A stretch of DNA of 64,000 nucleotides. Source: Cannabis sativa. Lineage: Eukaryota > Streptophyta > Magnoliopsida > Rosales > Cannabaceae. The translations under genes were made by a program, and so were the position numbers. The stretch spans positions 31,113,660 to 31,177,659 of the forward strand of contig NC_083601.1 of the NCBI RefSeq assembly GCF_029168945.1, read 5' to 3'. Below the pieces are notes generated by a model, which saw only the letters and a list, made by a program, of their open reading frames with translations, did no database searches and was not told the DNA's origin. Positions 23,203-35,420 of the stretch are shown in pieces (positions within the stretch are counted from its first letter, which is position 1; every line of letters starts with the position of its first letter).

Positions 23203-25588
23203 TGTAATAACTAAAATATTCAGTTATTATTTTCCTATTATGCTAGTCTATAAATCTTGATGTGGAAATAGTAATTGCATGGAATAAGTTAGCTTTTAGA
23301 GCATAGTAGTATTTTTTTTTAATTAAATAAGATTTGTGTTAGTCTAGAAAATAACAAGAATATGAGTATTAGTAGAATGGAAGTATTATTGGACTTCCAT
23401 TAATTATTATGGATTTTGAATTAGGTTCTTTATGGATTAGACTTAGAAAATTATGAGTAATTTTAGTTATCATATTTAATTAATGGAATGATGACAAATT
23501 TTCTATGTAAATAGTACTTTAAATTAATATATGTGACATCAAGAGAGAGAGAGTTTCACTCTATCTTGGACGTGTGGCTTGTGGGTTATAATTTAGAGGT
23601 AAGATATTAAAATTTGAATTATGATGGTAGATATTTAGTTAGCTATATACACATGAATGTATGTTGTATGTATGTTGTGATTAGTGAGATTAAGTCAATT
23701 ATAAGAGTAGAGAATGTAGTTGTATATAACTAAGTACTTTAAAGTTAGAATGGTTATGTGTCATGAAGAGAGAAAATCAAGGTAGTAATTTTTATTATGC
23801 TTGGACGTATAGCTCTAAGAACCTAAAGGGAATTATTAGATTAGGTGGCAAAATCCTTCAAGAGTTATTTCTTAATAATAGGAAGTAGTTTTGTACACAT
23901 TCAATTAAAGAATAAAACAAGAAAAGTGGTTAATAGTTTGAGGGTCAAGTCTATAATCATGTACATACATGCACACATCTTTTTCAACTATTTCAGATAA
24001 ATCCTTCACCTTTGAATCATTCTTCAACCGAAATAGCAACAAGGAAACTTTAGGATTCCATGTGTCATTTTGTAGATTATTAATTCATTTTAATTGTTTA
24101 ACTCTAGTTAATTAAGTGAACCACAGTGTAGTTTGTACTCAATGTTATATAAATAAGATCTTTAGCTTTCATTTCCTTTCAAATTCTATAAAGCTTCTCA
24201 ACGCTCCCCCAAGATTCTTCTAGACCAACGTTTTAAAAGTGCTTTCATTTTTTTGGTTTCTGATACCATAAAAATCAAGCAACCTCACACCATATTTCTT
24301 TTTCTCTCTCTCTCTCGTTTGTCCATTCTTCATTTACCAAAATCATATAAAGTACTACAGTTCATATGCTAAGGTTCAAGGGTATTATTATACAAGAGTT
24401 TCTGCTAGAACATTAAATAAAAGATATAAGGTATGTATTTTTATTAAGAATATTGGTTTAGAATTTGATTTGATGTCATGATGCCTGAGTCAAATGTTCA
24501 TGTATTTATGATTAAGGTATTGTTCGAGTTGGTTTTCCTCTAAAAATTTTAAGTGCAATCAAAGGTTTCTCCACATTCGAGGTAAGGAAATTAAGTAGAA
24601 AAACATAAGGTTTCTGTATGTAATAACATTCATAGGAAGAGCGGGAATAGTAAAAGAAAAGTTAACTAAGGTCTTCTGCCTGACTCTTTATTGTTTGTTA
24701 TTTAATGTACTGTGTAATATATATTTAAATAATATGTTTATAAGATTCATGTTATTTATGTATGTTTACAGTATTAGAGCATGGCCATTGCTAAAGGTAT
24801 ATATTTAAATAATATGTTTATAAGATTCATGTTATTTAAGTATGTATGTAAATAATGTGTTTATAAGATTCACATTATTTAATTATGATTGTTATGTTAT
24901 TTAAATAATGTATAGTAGTTTGACATTATTTAAATTAGGTAGATTATAATGTGACATGGTTTGACTGAGAAGATAATGGTTAAATACTTGACTGTTGGGT
25001 CTATATGGTAGATAGGGGGCCATGTAGTAGTGGGTACGATTTTACTGAACCCAGCCCTCCGCCATTTAGTCCAATAGCTCAAGTTTATTTGCCAAACTCG
25101 GACTCAGGCGTAATCATTATTATGTGATTTAGCTTAGAACCTAGTTATTAGTGACTAGTGATATAATTAAGTTTATGTTTTGCTATCTGTCTAAATATGT
25201 GCATGTGCATTTTAGTTAGGATTTACTTTTATTTATGTGACTATCTAACATACATTTCCTTACTGAGTTTAGTAGCTCACCCTTATCAAATTACCATGTG
25301 CAGACCAAGGAGTCTAGAATGCCGGTGGCGAGTGGAACTTTGGGTGCTTGTGTGTGTGAACTCGCTGAGGACCATATAACTGCAGGCAGTCTAGGGCGCT
25401 CTGTTTATTTATTTACGTTATTTAACTTATGTCGCAATTATTTTAGTTATTAATTATTATGTCTTTTGTACGAAAACTGGTCAATTGTGAACATTTTCAG
25501 GTATTAAATAAAAATGCGACATTATTTTTTTCCGCGTTTAACACTTGTAAATAAAATTAATATTTTTTATAAAAGTACGGGCGTTACA
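23203..25588 (+). repeat. 3' LTR of the main gypsy element (2386 bp)
   Basis: It begins TGTAATAACTAAAATATTC after the polypurine tract CTTTAAGGAGGGTAGA and ends GGGCGTTACA, followed by the CTATA duplication. It is uninterrupted and shows the ancestral empty sites for the three insertions in the 5' LTR. Confidence 0.94.
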
Positions 25589-25736
25589 CTATATTGCAAA
25601 AATAGATTTTCTACTTTTTAGTGTTGGTTTTAAACTGAAATCTATACTTATAAGTAAGTTTATAAAATTGATATTTATTTCACAGTCACAAAAAATTAAA
25701 ATTTAAGTGTAGATTATTAATGCTAAAACTTGTATT

Positions 25737-25991
25737 TGTTATAAATATTAATAATTATGTGAATGTCCAAATCTTTTATTTATTACCATTAATTGTAATC
25801 AACATTCCTCTTTTTCTTAGTTTCTCTTTTTCTTAGTTTCTTAATATTTCACTCTTGTATTTGTATAAATAGGGGTTCACCCCATTGGAATAAACAACTC
25901 AAAAATTCTCATATTCACTTTCTCTTTCTCTCTTCATCTTCTTCTTCTTTCTTCTCATCTATTCTATATTATATTATATTATTTTATAACA
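25737..25991 (+). repeat. 5' LTR of the copia-type element (255 bp)
   Basis: TGTTATAAATATT to TTTTATAACA. A TATAAATAGGGG motif near 25863 is the likely promoter. It carries an internal duplication of TTTCTCTTTTTCTTAG that the 3' LTR lacks. The bases after it, CGTTATCAGCACGAG, sit where a primer-binding site belongs. Confidence 0.88.
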
Positions 25992-26299
25992 CGTTATCAG
26001 CACGAGTCTCTGTCCAACCTTCAAGCATGATCTCTGCCTAAGACCCAATATAAGTATTTTGTTAAGGTTCTTGAATTGTTTCAAAGTCACGATACATTAA
26101 ATATATATTTATATATATACTCATCTGACTGAAACAATTTCAAGAATCTTTTTTTTTATTTTATTTTTATCTATATATCTATATATATTATATATGTATG
26201 TATATGCTTTTATATGTTTATTATTGATTTCATATATATTATGTTCTTATCATTTATAATATTTACAATATATGTGTGTCAATGATATGATAGAGAAAA

Positions 26300-26530
26300 T
26301 CTGTATAAATTATACATATATCCAAAAGATTATGTATCATCGATAAAATATTGCATATATCTTGAAGATTATACATCATCGATAAAATATTGCATATATC
26401 CTGAAGATTATGCATCCTTGATAAAATATTGCATATATCCTGAAGATTATGCATCCTTGATAAAATATTGCATATATCCTGAAGATTATGCGTCCTCAAT
26501 AAAATCTTGCATATATCCTGAAGATTATGC
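26300..26530. repeat. 39-bp tandem repeats, about five units
   Basis: Unit of the form GATAAAATATTGCATATATC plus CTGAAGATTATGCATCCTT. In the plus frame it would encode a 13-residue repeat containing PEDYASLIKYCIY. Units grow more divergent to the left. Confidence 0.92.
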
Positions 26531-29500
26531 AAACGTAATATTCATTATATAGTTAATGGATATATAATGAAAGAGATGAATACATATTTATATATATGTT
26601 CTTGTATTCTTTGAGGACAATGAAAAGTAATCTAATATCGATATAGATTTTGACAAACATTTCCTGAAGTAAATGTTTTATATTTATCGAAGAAAAAAAA
26701 TGATTGTATTTATGTGAATACAACTAAAGAATCATTAAAAATGATTATTATTGATGCAATTTTATAGTGGGTTTTGAATACCCAAAAAGAATGTTAAGAA
26801 AATTGCATTGAAACATCAAAGTATAAGAATAACAATGAGCATGACTAATGTTATTTAAATACATGAGACATGTATTTATTGTTCATCATTCCCTGCAGAG
26901 AATGATACAAATTGAAGTCAATTACTTTTAAAGATTCCTCGTATTAGTCATGTTATTATACATTGTTATTACTTGCAATGTTGGAAATTATTGAATCTGA
27001 CATATATTAAAGATTAAAGTTTGCATACATCTTGGAGACTATGCAAAAATTGCATTCATATATTCTTTGAAATATCGTAAAAGAAATTGTTGAATAATTT
27101 CTTATATTTTTATGGATGAACAAGTAATAAATTTTTAAGAAATTTATAATAATGTTCTACTTGTTCAACGTCATTCCCCGAAGTGAATGTAATGATTTTA
27201 AATAATCAATGACATTATTTACTACTCAAATATTTCCAGAAAAAAGTAGAAACAACCAAAAGATGAGATACCACACACAATCAAAGTGCATGAAATCTGT
27301 ATATCATGTGTGGAATTGAATAAAAGTGGTCGCGTACCTGTAGTACGGACACACTTATAATCAAGATAAAAATATACTTGATTATTTAATAGAATGTGAA
27401 TTGTACGAACTTATTGTACATTTAGAATATTTAAATATCATTACCTAAAGAGAATGAATAGACATGAAATTCTATTTCAAAGAATATAGATTTCACATAT
27501 ATTGGTAATGCCAAAAGCAAATTAATATATACATATTTTATTATTTCTTGAAATCAATAGTTTCAAACTATTGTTGGTACAGGATATGTATATATAGTTA
27601 CTATATAATTCAGTTTGCATATTCCCAAAAGTGGATATATAATTTACTAATATTTGTTAGTGATCCAATAATATCAAAGTGATAAAGAATCACAAAATGA
27701 TTATTTGAAAAGCTTCCTGAAGAAGTACATACAATTGCTACTTTGAGTAGTAAAATATCTTTGTATGTACCTAGATGTATAACTTTTATCTAGTTATGAA
27801 AGTGATAATAAATAACTTATTATATGTACTTGTTGTACATTTAAATATATAATATATCAAGTCATGATAATTAGACTGATGAATAGTCTATTAATAAATT
27901 AGACGACTTGTTAAAAAGATACCAGGAAAAATGAATGATATATTATGATTATATCTATTTGACCATTACAATAACATGATGAAGTTGTCATGTATCTTTT
28001 AAATTATACACATCATTGAATTGATGATAGTGATTCCTGAAGAAATATAAAGTTTGATAAACATAATAGTGGCTCCTGAAGAGTGTATATGTTTTGGAGA
28101 ATAATATAATTATATTATTCGTGTATATAAAAATGAAACTTGTAATGATTATGTTGTAGTGATTTTACATTCCCTTATGAAAGTTTCATTGAAATACAAA
28201 TTATAGTGAACCTGAAGTTCATGAATTGAATTATTTTGACATGATCAACCATATGCAATAAATTGTTAAAGGATTTGACTAAATTTTGTTTAAGAACCAT
28301 AAGATTCTTCTCATTGTTAATTTATAAGGCTCAAAAGAAGAATGTGCATATATATATTTGCACATAAAAAATATTTAAATTATATTTCTTTAATAATCTT
28401 GAGCCATTGTTAGATTTTTATTGCATAATTTCTTATCGATGTGGTAAGATTATATGATCATGCATTTACAAAATGTGTAAATTTATGTATTTCTAATTAT
28501 ACACGTATGACTCATTCTTAGAAATGAATTAAGTTCATAATAAGGATTGAACTTGAAACTGAAGTTTATTGAACCTGAAGTTCAATCTCATATAGTATAT
28601 ATGAGTTTAAATAAATATTGATTCATTGTGATATATTGAAATCCCTACAGGTATATTAATATTATTAGATATCACAATTTTAAAAAATTCTCTCAATCAG
28701 GGGGAGAGAAGCAGTTGGGATCGATGATAATTTTTCAAAAATGATCCTTGCACAAAGTATATAAGAACAATATATAGTTCAAAATGATATATACCAACTG
28801 CAAATCAATATTATTCAAAGTTGAGTTAGAATGAGTTGAAAACGCCTGAAGCGTAAATAAACAATATAGAAATTATTAATAAATATTCATTTGATTTAAC
28901 CTGAAGTTGTTAAATATAGAGGTACTCATAAAGATACCTTAATGTTATAAAGTATTGATGATTAAAATGATAACCGTGATGAAAACGGTACTTGAAGAGA
29001 CTCCCAAGAGAAGTTAGACATAACACATTTGATCATAATTGAATCCCTAAAGTAATTCTATATAGGTACCAATAAATGATAAACATATTTGAAAAATATG
29101 TAATTTGAAGAGATCTCTATAAATTATGTCAATATGGGAGGAAATTATCATTTATTGAAATTTTTGTCGACAATAAATATTGAATGTGTGCATATGCAAT
29201 TAACTAACATGAGATAGCAAGGATCATGATATTAGATTTGTCGAGAATTATCGACATCCATTTTGTTTTTGGCCAAAATATTATGACGCAGTCCAGGCAA
29301 ATTTACTCACATAAAGTGAAGTAAGACCTGTAGGGTGTGCAAATAAATATTTCTAATGAGAAATTTGCATATATGTATTTGTACATAATGAATTATTGTA
29401 CAAAGTTTGCATAGACATGAGATTGATTGAAGGCTTAAATATTGAGAAAATATAATCATGATTTGATTATAGCCTGGAATATATTTTATGAGGATTTATA

Positions 29501-30490
29501 AGCGTCACATAAATGTTGCAACAAAAGTTATTCATTTGGAGCTCCTAAAATAGTGAGAATTTGAAATAAGCCTTATTTAAAAATTCTAGAAGAATTTAAT
29601 ACATGTCTTAAGTGATATAAATTCTAAGTCGCGCGCACTATATGACAAAGATCTTTGTATGAAATAAAGACATGTAAGTAAATTATTGTTTGAAAAATAT
29701 GTATGGTTGTCTATGCAGTATAAATACGTAAATTATACGTTGTGATAGACTCTTGAAGAGTTTTTGATTAATTGAAGAACAAAATTTTATTTCTTTTGTA
29801 TTTCGAGAAATATTAATGTATAAAGTTTGTTCATTAGTATTGAAGTCCTGAAGTACTTCATATGTATCAAGAATTATAGATATATGATCATTTGATATGG
29901 AAATTAAGATCATATATATAACAAAGATGAAATAAATATATGGTCTTGGAGTACCATCATTATCACAAATAAAAATTTATATTATCATTAATGTGTTATG
30001 TTCATATCTACTTGAAATTTTAAATTTTCGTATGAACAAAGTTGTGTACACACATGAATGATACAATTAGTTGGATAAAGACTAATGTTTCACGAACCCC
30101 TCATCTATAATTTAGAAGTCCATACATACTCTGAAAGAGTTATAGAAAATATATGATCAAAGATTATATATGGTGATATTTTAAAAGTGATAACAATAAT
30201 CCTATGAGTTTTATTATCACTAAAAGAATTATGGATCATATGTGCATGAGGGGGAGACATATTTATGTTGCACTCTTTTTCCCTTAGTTCAGGTTTTGTC
30301 CCACTGGGTTTTCCTGGCAAGGTTTTTAATGAGGCAACTTACAAATAATTATGAATATGAAATATATATTGTACTCTTTTTTCCTAGCTCAGATTTTGTC
30401 CCACAAGGTTTTTCTGGCAAGGTTTTTAACGAGGCAACTATAAATCATGTTAACATACTTGTATTTTATGAACCAAGTAGAGAATGTGTG
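26531..30490. other. non-coding interior of the copia-type element with dispersed CCTGAAG
   Basis: AT-rich DNA without a gene. The heptamer CCTGAAG recurs on the plus strand (for example 26663, 27716, 28036, 28074, 28211, 28573, 28844, 28900, 29847), far more often than the base composition allows, with further one-mismatch versions. A phrase GAGGGGGAGACAT near 30250 and the duplicated CAAGGTTTTTAA(C/T)GAGGCAACT phrases near 30320 and 30420 look like the 3' region of copia elements. Confidence 0.7.
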
Positions 30491-30494
30491 TGAG

Positions 30495-30852
30495 TGAGAT
30501 CATTGACATAGCATATTCGGGAAACATATGGATTGCACTCAATAAAGAAGTATCAACCCAAGCAATTCTCTATGGATAATATTGCTTGCATCGCTCAACT
30601 AAAAGGAGGTATATTGAAGGAGATAGAGTTGGAACACATTTCACGAAATTATTCTTTATACGCTTCAAGAAAATGCATATTGGTGTTCAACATATTCAAT
30701 CAAGTGCCAATCTTGCAAATTTATTCACAAAGTTATTACCAACATCAACATTTGAGAAAACGGCAGATAAGATCGAAATTCGTCGATTAGAAGATCTCCA
30801 CAAATGCCTAAAAGAGGGGGACTTAGTTTACACTATACTCTTTTTCCTTTGA
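30495..30852 (+). pseudogene. copia RNase H C-terminal remnant
   Basis: Split over two frames: LHSIKKYQPKQFSMDNIACI and AQLKGG in one, then a frame with HFTKLFF, HIGVQHIQSSANLANLFTK and LLPTSTFEKT in the other. The phrases match the end of copia RNase H (ENTACIAQLKGG, then DNLADLFTKALP). At least one frameshift separates the two parts. Confidence 0.88.
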
Positions 30853-30908
30853 TCAAGTTTTCAGCAAGATTTTTAATAAGGCAGTTATTATGGACATCCA
30901 AGGGGGAG

Positions 30909-31145
30909 TTTTATAAATATTAATAATTATGTGGATGTCCAAATCTTTTATTTATTACCATTAATTGTAATCAACATTCCTCTTTTTCTTAGTTTCTTAA
31001 TATTTCACTCTTGTATTTGTATAAATAGGGGTTCACCCCATTGGAATAAACAACTCAAAAATTCTCATTCACTTTCTCTTTCTCTCTTCATCTTCTTCTT
31101 CTTTCTTCTCATCTATTCTATATTATATTATATTATTTTATAACA
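30909..31145 (+). repeat. 3' LTR of the copia-type element (237 bp)
   Basis: Same sequence as the 5' LTR except for the missing 18-bp duplication and a few bases; the first two bases read TT in place of TG. Confidence 0.88.
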
Positions 31146-31150
31146 GTATT

Positions 31151-31371
31151 AAATTTATCGTATACTAAAATGTAATAGACAATTTATGTATTTTTTTTTA
31201 TTACAATATTATCATTTAGTATTAATGAATGTCTTTAATAGTTATTTTTATTACAATATTATCATTATCTTTTAAGAAAATATATTTTATTTTATTTTTT
31301 GGAAAAGGAAATTAATTTCTTAATTATTATTAATGATTTTTTTTTTTAATTTGCATCTTTTTTTTTGAATC
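31151..31371. other. AT-rich spacer
   Basis: A/T-rich DNA between the copia-type element and the LINE fragment. No feature recognised. Confidence 0.5.
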
Positions 31372-32240
31372 AAAGATTGCAACTTTTATTGAAGCAAATC
31401 AGCTAACAAAATAGCTTCCAAACCAGAAGGGACAGACCCCTTACTGGAAATACGATCAGGACATGAATCAGAAGAACGAGCTAACCAGTTAATCGCTTGG
31501 TTCCCAGATCGTTTAACAAACTGAACTGAAACATGAAAACTAAATAAGGATCGTATAAGATTAATACAATCCGAAATAATAAGACCAAGAGGAGAAAGAA
31601 TGTGGCTTTTGCTATTGATAGCATTAACCAACACAAGACAATCCGACTCCAAAATAACTGATGTAGGACAAAAGTCCTCAACAACCCTGCCTTCTCCCCA
31701 GCAGGATTTAATCCAACTCAAAGCCTCCTTCATGGACAGCGCCTCAGCAACAACAGGGTCAACTTCACCTCGGAGTTTGACAGCAGCAGCGACAAAGCAC
31801 AACCCAGCATGATCTCTGGCAATCCAACCCAATCCATGACTCCTTTCTCCAGAAAAAAGAGCAGCATCACAATTAACCTTCAACTCTCCCAAAGACGGTT
31901 TAATCCAGTGCTCAACACCAGCAAGAGGCTGACTAGAAGAAGACGAAGTTCCTCCATTGTTATTTTGAGCAAATTTCTAAAGTTCAAGATAAGTAATTGC
32001 AGATGAAACAACTCTTTCCACAGAAGTAGCCTTATCATTCCAAAATAAATTATTGCGGGCCCGCCAAACACTCCAAAGAATCATTGCCAACTTTTCAATA
32101 TTCTCTGTTAAATGAGAGTTACAGAAATCTTCAAACCAGCCACCAAAATCCTCATCCCCAGTATTAAGATTCATACCCAAACTACGCTCCACACAAGCTT
32201 TGGTAAAAGAACAGCCAGCCATAATATGGTAAGCGGTTTC
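31372..32240 (-). mobile_element. 5'-truncated LINE, 3' end with RNase H-like domain
   Basis: On the minus strand one frame runs 32222-31386 with a single in-frame TAG (31977-31979). The first part (KLAMILWSVWRARNNLFWN) is the end of a zf-RVT region as found at the C-terminus of plant LINE reverse transcriptases. The second (31892 onward; LKVNCDAALF, GLGWIARDHAG, EALSMKEALSWI, ILESDCLVLV) is a plant-type RNase H (RVT_3). An AATAAA and an A9 tract follow at the left end, as expected for a LINE tail. A diverged host gene of the RNase H-like family is possible, but the zf-RVT part argues for LINE. Confidence 0.82.
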
Positions 32241-32526
32241 AGGTTATTATGTATTGGAACACAACTAAAAAATAGTACTAAATATAATGCTTACTCTTCT
32301 TTTTTAAACAAATTTAACACACTATCACTATATACTACAAGGTCCATTTAACCTTTTAAATTTAGTAAAGAATCCAAAAAAAAAAATATTAAAAAATATA
32401 TGTATAGTAAAAGAAACATGTTACAAAGTGGATAAAAATTTATTTCTATGTGTTTAGATAATTAAGATTTGTGTTTGGAAGGAGGCAAAGAATTATAATT
32501 TATAATACTTCATTACATTACAAGAA
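32241..32526. other. AT-rich spacer upstream of tRNA-Lys
   Basis: No gene seen. It includes a TTACAAAGTGG-type stretch and A/T runs up to CATTACAAG just before the tRNA. Confidence 0.5.
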
Positions 32527-32599
32527 GCCGTCTTAGCTCAGCCGGTAGAGCGCGTGGCTTTTAACCACGTGGTCGTGGGTTCGATTCCCACAGACGGCG
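32527..32599 (+). tRNA. tRNA-Lys (anticodon UUU)
   Basis: 73 nt without intron. The acceptor stem GCCGTCT pairs with AGACGGC. The D arm is GCTCAGCCGGTAGAGC, the anticodon stem CGTGG/CCACG with loop CTTTTAA gives UUU, and the T arm is GTGGG TTCGATT CCCAC. Box A (TAGCTCAGCCGG) and box B (GGTTCGATTCC) are intact, and TTTT at about 32611 can terminate pol III. All stems pair, so I expect it to be functional. Confidence 0.97.
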
Positions 32600-32720
32600 A
32601 TATGCATCAACTTTTGTTTTATTTATGAAATTTTTAATTAGCAAATGTATAAACAATACAAGAACTTTCATTCCATATCTGAGTACTGTAGTAGTACTAG
32701 TAGTAACTCATCGTGGAAAA

Positions 32721-35420
32721 CTACATATAACTATAATTGGAATCATCAAAAGCTTTTAATTCCTTCAAGAAACGAATAACAGAGTTGGCTGTATTAAGAG
32801 CTGCCAGAGAACCAAACAGCTCAATGGTATTTGTTCCTTCTTGCCCACCAGCTATATCAGAAAGCCCTCTAATTACAAGCACAGGGAATTCATTGGACAA
32901 GCTTGTCTGCAAAAAAACACACACCCAATTATATTATTATTCATAAATATTGTATGATCATCTTACTAAACCTTGTAATTTTCATAAAGAGAAATTAGTT
33001 TTAAGTAATTACCATAACCACAGCAAAACTTTCCATGTCTGAAGATGAAACCTGAAATGTTTGGAAAAGGAAGTCCCTATAAGCTGCATTGTCAACAAAA
33101 ATATTGGATGTTGAACCCCTAAGTCCCACAACTAACTTGGGCTTTTTCTCCAAACACAAAGTTGAATTCACACACTGTTTCAGTTCCATCCCCTGAAAAC
33201 CATAACAATTAGGTAATTATTTGGTATATTTCAATAAAGAAGAGAATATATAGTTAATGAAGAAATATACCAAATCAGTAAGTACCTCAAGTTTGGAAGC
33301 AACATGAAGCCAGTGCTGATTAACCTGAGCCCAAACCATGGGCTGTGCAGTGTTTGGCTTCCCAGAATTTGAGTAGAATTGCTCAAAGTTGAACCCAATA
33401 TGACCCAATAGATTTTCTCCTCCTTCTGGTACATTATAATTCTTCACATCCAATCCTGCAATATCAGTGCTATCCACCGTTGCATTCGGGTTCTGCCAAT
33501 TAATTAATTAATTACATATTGTTTGTTAATTATTTGTATAATATAACTAAAATTAATTAATTAATTACCAGCCAATCCCAAATGCCAGTGTCGGCAAACT
33601 CTTTGGGAATGGTAACATCGCCAATAGACATGGAGTCGTTGATATTCCCAGCAATCCCAAAATGAATAATACCCCTCATGTTAAATACATCTAACATTTG
33701 TTGTGTTGTAGCAGCCGCATTGATCTAATTATACACAAAATATTAATTATATATATATGATTCATATTTTAATTTAATAATAAATCATCGTATAAAATTA
33801 AGATTAATTGTAACTATATAAGGATATATTCCAAAAAATTCTCTAATAAAATTTTCGGAAAATAATTTACAAAGTTTTTCATTAGTGAATTATAAATTTA
33901 GATAAGCGTGTAAAGATACTTCAACATACTATATGAAATGATATTAGATAAATTATTAAATTTAAATTTAATAACTGAAATTGTTTAATTAATTGAACAG
34001 AAAAATACTTATAAAAATTAAATTAGGACCTACCAAATCAAAGCATATATTATAATATGAATTAATGAATTATAAATTTAGGTCACTAGCATGTTGTACT
34101 CAGAAAAAAAAATCACTAGCATGTAACAATAGTTCAGTATACTGTACATGAAATGATATTATATAAATTACTAAATTTAATAACTGAAATCGTTTAAATT
34201 GAACCCCAAAAAACATTTATAAAAAATTAAATTAGCACCAACATATACAAATTGTTTTTGTAGTTTGTTACACCAATCAGTCAAAAAGTAGTGAAGGGCA
34301 GTTGGGTTTGGGATGACTTTTGTAGTAGGTTGGGAAGCCAACGACATTGTTCTTTGCTTCATAATATAACCAAATAAAATAAAGGCCACCAATAGTATTA
34401 ATGCCAATAAATATGAGGATTGTTTTTTTCTTTTATATTTTCTAAAACAAATATTTCTTTACATATATATAATTAGTTAGTACATGCAAGCATATATTTT
34501 TTTTACAACGTTTTGATTTTGAAGATCTAACTAATACGAAATAAATTGACAAATATAAATATGCCGAATAATATTTTACAATTTGAATATATATATTTAA
34601 ATATTTGTAAAAGTGATGGTGATATAATAAACATATCTTTAAAATAATATAAACATGAAAGCTACAAAAAATTGTTTATTTTTTAATTTTTTTAAAATGA
34701 TTTTTTCTCATATTTTTGTTTGAAAACTAAGTTTTGTTTTTAAATATATATATTTTTTTTAATGAATTCATACAAGATATGACTTTTAATAAAAATTCAC
34801 ACGAGTTTTATTATTTTTTATTTATTTATTTTAAGATTTTGGTGGGCTGCGCCAGGCCCATGCAGCTTATGGTGACACTGATGGACCCATTAATATAAGT
34901 AAACAAACATATATCGTGTGGCTGTAAATTATTTATGAAGATGATGATAATCAAGATCTTATTAAAAATCAATCACATAATAATTATACTTTTAAAAAGA
35001 CTAACAAATAAGATTACTTACCAGTCCAACTCCACATTTCACATAAATGACTCTCTTGCCATAAACATTCCCCACTCGAAATCGCCTGCCTGCAAAATTA
35101 AAAAGATATTTAATTAACATTAATCCTTATTAATGGGAAGCTATTGTATTGATTGATTTACCTGATAGATCGAGAAAAGGGTAGTCGGAGTCGGGTTGAA
35201 AAGAGCCAGTAGAGAAGAAAGCATCTTCTTCAGGAGGATATACAGTGATAAGCCCAATATAGGGTCCTTTACCATTTATCTGCTTTACTATCTTTTTATA
35301 TGACCTTTTCCACGACGAACCTGATCCACCTAAATGAGTCGATGACCCAACTACTCCTAATACTAATACTATCTCCCATATCATCAAATAATACCCTAGC
35401 CATTTCCAATATTGCCCCAT
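32721..35420 (-). CDS. bark storage protein A-like / nucleoside phosphorylase superfamily protein
   Basis: Six exons on the minus strand: 35162-35420, 35022-35089, 33569-33724, 33286-33492, 33013-33192 and 32721-32906. All have GT/AG borders and compatible phases, giving 1056 bp and 351 residues. The N-terminus (MGQYWKWLGYYLMIWEIVLV) looks like a signal peptide or anchor, as in the secreted or vacuolar bark and vegetative storage proteins. The PNP_UDP_1 domain follows: YIGLITVYPPEEDAF, VKCGVGL, INAAATTQQMLDVF, IHFGIAGNIND and, near the end, SSSDMESFAVVM and LVIRGLSDIAGG. DMES and SD match the positions of the catalytic Glu and Asp of 5'-methylthioadenosine nucleosidases, so activity is not excluded. 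Plant relatives store nitrogen. Intron 2 (33725-35021) is the longest. No lesion seen. Confidence 0.92.

Larger units (their letters stand above)
5996..25588 (+). mobile_element. Ty3/gypsy chromovirus (Tekay/Del-like), nested and decayed
   Basis: Both LTRs, a primer-binding site (12672-12684), pol remnants and a polypurine tract (about 23187-23200) are present in plus orientation. The flanking duplication is CTATA (5991-5995 and 25589-25593). The 5' LTR is swollen from about 2.4 to 6.7 kb by three insertions, and pol is split by a 6.4-kb block at 14863-21234. Without the insertions the element is about 8.9 kb. Pol order is protease trace, RT, RNase H, integrase, chromodomain, as in gypsy chromoviruses. 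Gag is almost absent: only about 1.4 kb separates the primer-binding site from RT. The LTRs remain very similar although pol is dead. Confidence 0.92.
25737..31145 (+). mobile_element. copia-type LTR element with decayed interior
   Basis: LTRs at 25737-25991 and 30909-31145, flanked by the duplication GTATT (25732-25736 and 31146-31150). A purine tract GAGGGGGACT/AAGGGGGAG precedes the 3' LTR. The interior is 4.9 kb, yet no long open frame survives; the only clear homology is a copia RNase H end at about 30495-30850. The LTRs are nearly identical apart from an 18-bp duplication in the left one, so the interior was probably already dead when the copy was made. Confidence 0.9.

Noticed and set aside
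26300..26530. Regular repeats that look like a CRISPR array
   Set aside because: The units are direct tandem copies without unique spacers, in plant retroelement DNA.
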